This document shows, piece after piece, positions 8,583 to 15,314 of a stretch of 64,000 bases of DNA; position 1 is the first letter of the stretch, and each line of letters opens with the position of its first letter. The translations under genes were made by a program, and so were the position numbers. The notes below the pieces were generated by a model, which was not told the origin of the DNA, made no database searches, and saw only the letters and a list, made by a program, of their open reading frames with translations. Location: positions 1 to 64,000 of the forward strand of contig CAJTOZ010000010.1 in assembly GCA_910578095.1 (NCBI GenBank), given 5' to 3'. The DNA comes from an uncultured Muribaculaceae bacterium (GTDB taxonomy: Bacteria > Bacteroidota > Bacteroidia > Bacteroidales > Muribaculaceae).

Positions 8583-9336
8583 AAAAGAAATACACGACGT
8601 CCCGGAAACGCAGCTCGACATGTCCCGATTGCCGCAGCATATAGCCATCATCATGGATGGCAACGGACGCTGGGCCCAGGCCCGCGGGATGGAACGCGCC
8701 GCAGGCCATGTGGAGGGCGTCACCACCGTGCGCCGTATCACCGAGGAGTGTTCGAGGCTCGGAATCGGTTATCTCACCCTCTATGCCTTCAGCACCGAGA
8801 ACTGGAACCGCCCGCAAGCCGAAGTGGATGCGCTCATGCACCTGATAGCCACAGCTATCGAGCGTGAGACCCCCGACCTGATAAAGAACAATGTACGCCT
8901 GCGCGTGATAGGCGATCGCTCGCGTATGCCGGCCGACACGCTGGCGCGTCTGGAACGTTGCGTGCGCGACACCTCGGGAGGCTCCGGCCTCACACTTGTG
9001 CTCGCCATCAGCTATTCATCGCGATGGGAAATCACCGATGCCGCGCGCCGCATAGCTGCCGAGGCTGCCGCCGGACGTCTCGACCCGGCCTCCATCACCG
9101 ACGATACCGTGGCGCGCAATCTCGCCACAGCTTTCATGCCCGATCCCGACCTGCTCATACGCACCGGCGGCGATATGCGTGTGAGCAATTTCCTGCTCTG
9201 GCAGATAGCCTACTCCGAAATATATATCACCGACATATACTGGCCTGACTTCAACGCCTACGACCTGCGGCGGGCCATTTCCGACTATCAAAGCCGCCAG
9301 CGACGCTTCGGCCTCACAGGCGAACAAGTTCAATAA
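8572..9336 (+). CDS. uppS: Undecaprenyl diphosphate synthase (isoprenyl transferase)
   Basis: Cis-prenyltransferase that builds the C55 lipid carrier for peptidoglycan and O-antigen. The family signature MDGNGRWAQ is at residues about 28-36, with the catalytic Asp in it. Later signatures are STENW near 67, LAISYSSR near 143-150, and RTGGDMRVSNFLLWQ near 198-212. The 254-residue length is normal. It overlaps the upstream DUF6089 gene and lies 19 bases before bamA, placing lipid-carrier synthesis in the same transcript as barrel assembly. Confidence 0.96.
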   Translation: MLTEKEIHDVPETQLDMSRLPQHIAIIMDGNGRWAQARGMERAAGHVEGVTTVRRITEECSRLGIGYLTLYAFSTENWNRPQAEVDALMHLIATAIERETPDLIKNNVRLRVIGDRSRMPADTLARLERCVRDTSGGSGLTLVLAISYSSRWEITDAARRIAAEAAAGRLDPASITDDTVARNLATAFMPDPDLLIRTGGDMRVSNFLLWQIAYSEIYITDIYWPDFNAYDLRRAISDYQSRQRRFGLTGEQVQ

Positions 9337-9355
9337 GAGAATACACCATCACCTT

Positions 9356-11995
9356 ATGCGTTATAAATCGATATTACTTGCAATTCTTCTCGGCGCAGCA
9401 TCCCTTGGTGCCGCCGCGCAGCAGGTTGCCGACACGATATTCAATCCGACAGTCATCTACGGCGCTATGCCACGCGTCTATGAGATAGCCGGCATCACTG
9501 TGACGGGTGCGCCGAACTACGACGATGCCACCGTGCTCGGCTACGCCGGCCTTAAGGTGGGCGACCGCATGGCGATACCGGGCGACGACCTCACCGCTGC
9601 TGTCAAGCGCCTGATGCGCCACGGTTTATTCGCGCAGACACAGGTGAAGGTGCTGAAGACGGCCGGCGACAAGGCCTGGATAGAGCTGGCGCTCCGCACC
9701 CAGCCCCGCATCTCCAAGGTCAACTACATAGGCATGAAGAAAAGCGACCGCGACGACATTCAGGAGAAGCTGCAGCTCATGAAGGGCAATCAGATAACCC
9801 AGAATATCGTGAACCGTGCCGAAGCCATCGTGCGACAGCACTACAAGCAGAAGGGCTATGGTAATGCCGATGTGAAGATCACGCTCCACGAGGATCTCTC
9901 CGCCCCCAACGAGATGATAGTGGATATCGCTGTCGACCGCCACGACAAGGTGAAGGTGCACAAGATCTATATCGATGGCAACGAGGTGCTCTCCGATTCG
10001 AAAATCAAGCGCACCATCAAGAAAACCAACGAGAAAAACAATATCCTCAAGCTCTTCAGCCAGAAGAAATTCGTGGAGAGCGACTATCAGGACGACCTCA
10101 ACCGCATCCTTGAGAAATACAATGAGCTCGGCTACCGCGACGCGCGCATCGTCTCGGACAGCGTGGTGCCGTTCGACGACAAGAGCGTGGATGTGCACAT
10201 CGCGCTTGAGGAAGGCCGCCGCTACTATGTGAAGGACATCAGCTGGGTGGGCAACACCGTGTATCCGCCGGATGTGCTCAGCGCCTATCTCGACATGCGC
10301 CCCGGCGATGTGTACAACCAGAAGCACATGAACGAGCGCCTCTCCACCGACGACGACGCTGTCAGCAACCTCTATATGGACAACGGTTATCTTTTCTTCG
10401 ACCTCGTGCCTATCGAGCGCGAAGTCACAGGCGACAGCATCTCTCTGGAAATGCGTGTCACGGAAGGACCGCAGGCCCGTATCAACAATGTGATAATCAA
10501 CGGCAACGACCGTCTGTATGAAAAGGTGATACGCCGCGAGCTGCGCGTCAAGCCCGGCGAGCTCTTCAGCAAGGCCGACCTTATGCGCTCGGCCCGCGAA
10601 ATAGCCCAGACCGGCCACTTCAACCCTGAGAACATGGACATACGTCCCGAACCCAACCAGGAAAACGGTACCGTCGACATTCTCTTCAATCTTGAAAGCA
10701 AGGCCAACGACCAGATCGAATTCTCCCTCGGCTGGGGACAGACCGGTATCATAGGCAAGCTGTCGCTGAAATTCACAAACTTCAGCATCAAGAACCTCTT
10801 CTACCCCAGCACCTACCGCGGTATCATCCCGCAGGGCGAAGGTCAGACATTCACCATCAGCGCGCAGACCAACGCCCGCTACTATCAGGCCTACAGCGTA
10901 AGCTTCCTCGACCCGTGGTTCGGCGGCAAGCGCCCCAACTCGCTCAGCGTGTCGGCCTACTATAGCCGCCAGACCGGCGTGAACTCGTCGTACTACAATA
11001 GCACATGGGCCAACTCGGCTTACAACTACGGCTACTACGGCGGTTATGGCTACGGTGGCTACGGCTACGGCAACAACTACTACAACGACTACTATCAGAA
11101 CAGCTACCAGAACAGCTACGACCCCAACAAGGTGCTGCAGATGGTGGGCATCAACGTGGGCTTCGGCAAGCGCCTCAAATGGCCCGACGACTATTTCACC
11201 TTCACCGCCGAGCTGGGCTACAACTGGTACTACCTCAAGAACTGGGACTACCTCTATTATATGAACAATGGCACGAGCAACGCTCTTGTGCTCGGTCTCA
11301 CCTTGGCCCGCAACTCCATCGACAACCCGCTGTACACGCGCAGCGGTTCCAGCTTTTCGCTCAATCTGCAGATCACGCCTCCGGCATCGCTTTTCGGCAA
11401 GCGCGACTGGAAAAAGCTTTCTGAAGAAAACACCGTGGAGAGCAAGAAACAGCTCTACCGCTGGATAGAATATTGGAAACTGCGTTTCAAGAGCCGCACC
11501 TACACCCCGCTGTGCAACGCCAACGGCACCTACACCCCCGTGCTGATGACACGCGCCGACTTCGGTCTGCTCGGCAGCTATAACAAATATCTGAAATCGC
11601 CGTTCGAGACATTCTATGTGGGTGGCGATGGCATGAGCGGATCCTATACCTATGCCACCGAAACCATAGCCCTGCGCGGCTACGACAACGGCCAGCTCAC
11701 GCCCTGGGGACGCGAAGGCTATGCCTACAGCCGCATCGGCATGGAAGTGCACTTCCCCCTGATGCTCCAGCCCTCCACCACCATCTATGCGCTGGGCTTT
11801 GTGGAAGGCGGCAACGCATGGACCTCCGTCAAGAAATTCAATCCCTTCGACATGAAGCGCAGCGCCGGCGCCGGTGTGCGCATATACCTCCCCATGGTGG
11901 GTATGATGGGTATCGACTGGGCCTACGGTTTCGACAAAATCAATGGCGAGAAAGGTGGCAGCCACTTCCACTTTATCCTCGGACAGGAGTTCTGA
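9356..11995 (+). CDS. bamA: Outer membrane protein assembly factor BamA
   Basis: Essential Omp85-family insertase that folds beta-barrels into the outer membrane. After a signal peptide (about residues 1-22) come five POTRA domains (about 35-440), seen as repeated glycine-turn motifs such as VTGAPNYDD, INYIGM-type and NGNDRLYEK. The C-terminal 16-strand barrel (about 445-879) ends in FHFILGQEF with a terminal Phe, as expected for a Bam substrate signal. An unusual low-complexity stretch rich in Tyr, Gly and Asn (about residues 550-590) sits in what should be a surface loop. The protein is 879 residues and complete. The two OmpH/Skp chaperone genes follow. Confidence 0.95.
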   Translation: MRYKSILLAILLGAASLGAAAQQVADTIFNPTVIYGAMPRVYEIAGITVTGAPNYDDATVLGYAGLKVGDRMAIPGDDLTAAVKRLMRHGLFAQTQVKVLKTAGDKAWIELALRTQPRISKVNYIGMKKSDRDDIQEKLQLMKGNQITQNIVNRAEAIVRQHYKQKGYGNADVKITLHEDLSAPNEMIVDIAVDRHDKVKVHKIYIDGNEVLSDSKIKRTIKKTNEKNNILKLFSQKKFVESDYQDDLNRILEKYNELGYRDARIVSDSVVPFDDKSVDVHIALEEGRRYYVKDISWVGNTVYPPDVLSAYLDMRPGDVYNQKHMNERLSTDDDAVSNLYMDNGYLFFDLVPIEREVTGDSISLEMRVTEGPQARINNVIINGNDRLYEKVIRRELRVKPGELFSKADLMRSAREIAQTGHFNPENMDIRPEPNQENGTVDILFNLESKANDQIEFSLGWGQTGIIGKLSLKFTNFSIKNLFYPSTYRGIIPQGEGQTFTISAQTNARYYQAYSVSFLDPWFGGKRPNSLSVSAYYSRQTGVNSSYYNSTWANSAYNYGYYGGYGYGGYGYGNNYYNDYYQNSYQNSYDPNKVLQMVGINVGFGKRLKWPDDYFTFTAELGYNWYYLKNWDYLYYMNNGTSNALVLGLTLARNSIDNPLYTRSGSSFSLNLQITPPASLFGKRDWKKLSEENTVESKKQLYRWIEYWKLRFKSRTYTPLCNANGTYTPVLMTRADFGLLGSYNKYLKSPFETFYVGGDGMSGSYTYATETIALRGYDNGQLTPWGREGYAYSRIGMEVHFPLMLQPSTTIYALGFVEGGNAWTSVKKFNPFDMKRSAGAGVRIYLPMVGMMGIDWAYGFDKINGEKGGSHFHFILGQEF

Positions 11996-12054
11996 TAAAC
12001 TTTTTTGCCTTGGAAACGTCTAATACGTAGACACTAATACAAAAAACCTCTACA

Positions 12055-12570
12055 ATGAAAAAAATCATTCTTCTTCTCGCGATAGCTCTGACAGCCGTGA
12101 TTGGCGCCAAAGCACAGAAATTCGCCATGGTCGATATGGACTATATCCTGCAGAATGTGCCGCAGTACGAAATGGCCAACGAGCAGCTCAACCAGCTCTC
12201 GCAGCGATGGCAGCGCGAGGTGGAGCAGGCAGGCAAGGAAGCCGAAGCCATGTATCAGAGCTACCTCGCCGACAAGGTGTTTCTCACGGCCGAACAGGTG
12301 AAGAAGCGTGAGGAAGAGATTGTGGCCAAGGAAAAAGCCGCCACGGAATTGCGCTTCAAGTACTTTGGACCCGAAGGCGAGCTCTACCAGAAGCGCCAGA
12401 CCCTGCTCAAACCCATTCAGGACGATGTGTACAACGCCGTCAAGAAGGTGAGCGAGGAGCGCGGCTATCAGGCTGTGTTCGACCGCGCCTCGTCGTCGGA
12501 CATCGTTTTTGCATCTCCGCGCATAGACATAAGCAATGAGGTGCTTGCACGCTTGGGATATTCCAAATAA
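12055..12570 (+). CDS. OmpH/Skp-family periplasmic chaperone (first copy)
   Basis: A 171-residue protein with a signal peptide (cleavage near AKAQ, residue 20) and a long charged helical middle (about 40-120) typical of the Skp tentacles. Beta strands flank it at both ends (KFAMVDMDYIL and the C-terminal DIVFASPRIDIS). Skp holds unfolded outer-membrane proteins for BamA. Its position 59 bases after bamA fits that role. A second, divergent copy follows. Confidence 0.88.
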   Translation: MKKIILLLAIALTAVIGAKAQKFAMVDMDYILQNVPQYEMANEQLNQLSQRWQREVEQAGKEAEAMYQSYLADKVFLTAEQVKKREEEIVAKEKAATELRFKYFGPEGELYQKRQTLLKPIQDDVYNAVKKVSEERGYQAVFDRASSSDIVFASPRIDISNEVLARLGYSK

Positions 12571-12584
12571 AATTGCTATCTTTG
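12552..12584 (+). promoter_or_regulatory. Internal promoter for the second OmpH gene
   Basis: CTTG (12552-12555) and TATCTTTG (12577-12584) are separated by 21 bases. The -33 part lies inside the last codons of the first OmpH gene. This would let the second copy be expressed independently of bamA. Confidence 0.55.
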
Positions 12585-12627
12585 CACCTATACTAACCAC
12601 GTAAAAACAAAAACCAACATAAAAGAT

Positions 12628-13134
12628 ATGATTAAGAAACTCATTCTTGCAGTGCTCGTAGCTCTGCCCTTCTCTGCTTTCGCTCAGAAATTCGGTGTAG
12701 TGGACCTCGACAACGTGTTCCAGGCAATGCCCGAAACTGCCACTGCCCAGACCCAGCTCACCGACGCATCCAAGAAATACGAGGACGAATTCCAGAAGCT
12801 CCGCGAGGAAGTGGACAAACTCTTTGCCGAGTATCAGAACCTTCAGAAGGATCCCGCCACTCCCGATGCCATCAAGGAACGCCGTCTCAACGAACTGCAG
12901 GAGCGCGACCAGAAAGTGCAGCAGTTCCGCAACACCGCCAGCCAGGATCTGGCCCGTCTGCAGGAACAGCTGATGGCCCCCATCCAGCAGAAAATCGGCG
13001 ATGCCGTGAAGTCTGTGGGTCAGGAAGGCAGCTTCACCTTCATTTTCCCCAACGAGCAGGGTCTGCTCCTTTACACAGGCAATGATGTGACCGACGTTAC
13101 CCCTCTCGTAAAGGCTAAGCTCGGCATCAAATAA
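12628..13134 (+). CDS. OmpH/Skp-family periplasmic chaperone (second copy)
   Basis: A 168-residue protein built like the first copy. It has a signal peptide ending at FAQ near residue 20, a KFGVVDLDNVF strand, a long helical hairpin rich in Glu, Gln and Lys (about 40-125), and a C-terminal strand region. The two copies share only the general pattern, so they are old paralogues rather than a recent duplication. It has its own promoter box at 12577-12584 and a strong terminator after it. Confidence 0.88.
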   Translation: MIKKLILAVLVALPFSAFAQKFGVVDLDNVFQAMPETATAQTQLTDASKKYEDEFQKLREEVDKLFAEYQNLQKDPATPDAIKERRLNELQERDQKVQQFRNTASQDLARLQEQLMAPIQQKIGDAVKSVGQEGSFTFIFPNEQGLLLYTGNDVTDVTPLVKAKLGIK

Positions 13135-13161
13135 TAGTCCGACCACTATTTTTCAAAGCAT

Positions 13162-13196
13162 AAAAGCGGCTGCTCCCGGAGTTGCCGCTTTTTTTT
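13162..13196 (+). terminator. Intrinsic terminator after the bamA-ompH row
   Basis: The hairpin AAGCGGC...GCCGCTT is followed by a run of eight Ts, 28 bases after the second OmpH stop codon. Confidence 0.85.
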
Positions 13197-13215
13197 GCCG
13201 GTGTATGAAAAATAC

Positions 13216-13397
13216 GGCACAGGCCGTAATTCCGGTGTAACATCGTATGGCGAGGGTACAGAAGGACAAAAGGACATGAGAAACAAAAGAGCTTACAATC
13301 AATAAAATAACTTATGTATCTTATGCTCTTTTGTCCTTTTGTGCCTTCGCTGTACGAGATCGCATATAACTATGCACCGTAATTCAGGCTTGTGTCC
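13216..13397. repeat. 182-base palindromic MITE-like element, copy 1
   Basis: Terminal inverted repeats of about 22 bases (13216-13237 and 13375-13397, 17 of 22 matching) flank a long imperfect palindrome. Its arms GTACAGAAGGACAAAAGGAC and GTCCTTTTGTGCCTTCGC fold over a centre containing AATCAATAAAATAA. A 184-base relative with the same ends and centre is at 47293-47476. No coding capacity is visible. The bases after it (to 13419) add a small GTG-CCAA/TTGGGCAC hairpin also present at the other copy. Confidence 0.7.
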
Positions 13398-13497
13398 AAG
13401 TACTGTAATTTTGGGCACGTGAGACGGGAAAACATGCGCACGGCAGCTATGTAATGTTAACTATGGAACTTTTGCAGATAATCATTAAAAAAAATCG

Positions 13498-13505
13498 TAT
13501 CTTTG
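13498..13505 (+). promoter_or_regulatory. -7 promoter box for lrgAB
   Basis: TATCTTTG lies 69 bases before the lrgA ATG. A TTTG at 13471-13474 is a possible -33 element, but the 23-base spacing is slightly long. The transcript would start near 13510 and include the hairpin at 13523-13548. Confidence 0.5.
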
Positions 13506-13522
13506 CAGCCAACAAAAGTAAC

Positions 13523-13555
13523 GCCTCCATGAAAATCCTCATGGGGGCATTTTAT
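13523..13555 (+). terminator. Attenuator-like hairpin in the lrgAB leader
   Basis: GCCTCCATGA (13523-13532) pairs with TCATGGGGGC (13539-13548) around a 6-base loop, followed by ATTTTATTT. It lies between the promoter box and the lrgA start, where a terminator could abort the message. An ATG at 13530 inside the hairpin opens a leader reading frame that runs into lrgA out of frame, so translation could influence folding. Confidence 0.45.
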
Positions 13556-13574
13556 TTACTCATCTCTGTATCTG

Positions 13575-13943
13575 ATGATATTGCAATTCGGCGTATTGTT
13601 CGCCTATCTCGCTCTCGGCGAGCTTATCGTATGGGCCACCGGGCTGCCCGTTCCCTCCAGCATTATCGGTATGCTGCTGCTCACAGCCTCGCTGAAGGCC
13701 GGCATCATAAAGCAGCGCCATGTGGCCCGCCTGGCCGACTTTCTTGTGCGTAACCTCGGTTTCTTCTTTGTTCCGGCCGGAGTAGGGCTTATGAACTGCC
13801 TTGGCCTTATTGCCGACCAATGGCTGCCCATCGTGGGGGCCTCCGTGGGCAGTACGGTGGTGATAATAGCCGTTACGGGCTGGACCCACCGCGCCGTGCG
13901 CAAAAGCCTGTCGAGAAAAAAGACCACATCCGCCACAATCTGA
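13575..13943 (+). CDS. LrgA/CidA-family membrane protein
   Basis: A 122-residue inner-membrane protein with four predicted hydrophobic helices (about 5-25, 30-48, 58-80, 88-108) and a basic C-terminus. The segment PVPSSIIGMLLL is the conserved LrgA/CidA (YohJ) signature. The family is described as holin-like and linked to murein hydrolase control and small-molecule export. The stop is five bases before the LrgB-like gene, the usual lrgA-lrgB pairing. Upstream lies a leader with an attenuator-like hairpin. Confidence 0.88.
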   Translation: MILQFGVLFAYLALGELIVWATGLPVPSSIIGMLLLTASLKAGIIKQRHVARLADFLVRNLGFFFVPAGVGLMNCLGLIADQWLPIVGASVGSTVVIIAVTGWTHRAVRKSLSRKKTTSATI

Positions 13944-13948
13944 CTACA

Positions 13949-14641
13949 ATGGAATTTCTAAGCAACCCCATATTTCTGCTTGCCGTCACATTCGTTTCCT
14001 ACATTGGCGCCCAGGCCCTGCAGCGCCGTCTCGGCATCAAGCTGCTCAACCCTATCCTCGTGTCCATCATAGCCATTATCCTGTTCCTTAACTGTGCGCA
14101 TATCGACTACGCCACCTACAGCAATGGCGGAAAATATGTGGATTTCTGGCTGAAGCCCGCTGTCGTGGCCCTCGGGCTTCCGCTGTACCGGCAGTTGTCC
14201 ACAATCAGAAAGCAGATACTCCCGCTTCTTATCTCGGAGATTGCCGGATGTATAGCCGGAGTTATTTCCGTCGTGGTCATGGCCAAACTGCTCGGAGCCT
14301 CGCACGAGATAATAATGTCGCTTGCCCCGAAAGCGGTGACCACCCCTATAGCCATGGAGATTTCCGCCACGGTGGGTGGTATTCCGGCTCTCACGGCCGC
14401 CGTGGTGGTGTGCACAGGCATTTTCGGCGGTATGGCCGGCTTCCGCATCATAAAGCTCAGCCGCATAAAGAGCCCCATTGCGCAGGGCCTCTCAATGGGC
14501 ACCGCCGCACATGCCGTGGGCACTTCCGCCGCCATGGAACGCGGCGAGCGCTACGGAGCATTCTCCTCGCTGGGCCTTACTGTCAACGGCCTCCTCACGG
14601 CGCTCCTCACACCGCTCATACTCGGCTTGTTGCACATATGA
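13949..14641 (+). CDS. LrgB-family membrane protein
   Basis: A 230-residue integral membrane protein, partner of the LrgA-like protein before it. The start is taken at the ATG at 13949, where MEFLSNPIF begins in the usual LrgB position; a longer in-frame extension overlaps lrgA and is rejected. Conserved family elements include LKPAVVALGLPLY (near 70), LAPKAVTTPIAMEIS (near 125-140) and GTAAHAVGTSAA (near 185-196). LrgB proteins work with LrgA in autolysis control or metabolite export; which applies here cannot be told. Confidence 0.9.
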   Translation: MEFLSNPIFLLAVTFVSYIGAQALQRRLGIKLLNPILVSIIAIILFLNCAHIDYATYSNGGKYVDFWLKPAVVALGLPLYRQLSTIRKQILPLLISEIAGCIAGVISVVVMAKLLGASHEIIMSLAPKAVTTPIAMEISATVGGIPALTAAVVVCTGIFGGMAGFRIIKLSRIKSPIAQGLSMGTAAHAVGTSAAMERGERYGAFSSLGLTVNGLLTALLTPLILGLLHI

Positions 14642-14661
14642 ATGAGCGCAACGGACTGTGT

Positions 14662-14693
14662 TTTGTGTAATTACGAAAAAAATACTATATTTG
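14662..14693 (+). promoter_or_regulatory. Promoter for the CHAT/CHASE2 operon
   Basis: TTTG (14662-14665), a 20-base spacer and TATATTTG (14686-14693) form a near-perfect Bacteroidota promoter. Transcription should begin near 14700, 20 bases before the first gene at 14720. Confidence 0.7.
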
Positions 14694-14719
14694 CAAAGTC
14701 CAACCTAATTTAAATTTAC

Positions 14720-15310
14720 ATGAAACACATTCTCTGCTTTATCATTGCTATTGTTATGACAACCGCGGCCAATGCCGCCGAAAACCTCACCGTGGCCGGC
14801 AACAATCTGCGCGGCCCCGTAAAAACCTATTCCGTGTATATGGCCGGACTTGCTGCCGGCACCTGCGAGTTCGACCGGCAGGGGCGCCTTATAAAGGAGA
14901 CTGATTCCGAAAAAATCGCCACTTACACATGGCACGACAACAACACATTTGACGTAGTGGTGACCGACCTTGCCGGCAATAAGACCGGAGCAGGCACATA
15001 TGCCTGGAAAGAAGAAGGCAACATGTTTATCATAGCTATGGGCGACAACGGTGTGGCTCATTATCTGGATGAAAACGGACGTCAGCTGATGAAACTGGTG
15101 ATGGTGGGCGACCGCAAGGTGAACTACTATTACCACTATGATGCCGACGGCAATGTGGTAGGGTCTACAATAAAATGCGATGGTCAGCCCGATGTGGAGG
15201 CCAAGATCATCAATGAAAACATCGACAGCTACGGCAACGCCCGCAAGCAAACGGTGGTAATGAACGGCCAGGAGTATCCTGCCCTGTGCAAGTACACATA
15301 CTACGAATGA
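14720..15310 (+). CDS. Secreted beta-rich protein, first gene of the CHAT operon
   Basis: A 196-residue protein with a signal peptide cleaved near ANAA (residue 19-20). The mature protein repeats short strand-turn units with aromatic and glycine residues (GNNLRGPVKTY, YHYDADGNVVGS), reminiscent of YD/RHS-type or toxin_15-like repeats. I cannot assign a family firmly. It is followed after four bases by the TPR-CHAT gene, so it is probably part of the same operon and acts in the periplasm or on the surface. Confidence 0.7.
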   Translation: MKHILCFIIAIVMTTAANAAENLTVAGNNLRGPVKTYSVYMAGLAAGTCEFDRQGRLIKETDSEKIATYTWHDNNTFDVVVTDLAGNKTGAGTYAWKEEGNMFIIAMGDNGVAHYLDENGRQLMKLVMVGDRKVNYYYHYDADGNVVGSTIKCDGQPDVEAKIINENIDSYGNARKQTVVMNGQEYPALCKYTYYE

Positions 15311-15314
15311 TTCC

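Noticed and set aside
9626..11971. Antisense frame of 781 codons opposite bamA
   Set aside because: Shadow of bamA codons; no motif, no promoter.
13820..13948. Long start for the LrgB-like gene
   Set aside because: The extension overlaps lrgA and lacks hydrophobic character; the ATG at 13949 is in the normal position.
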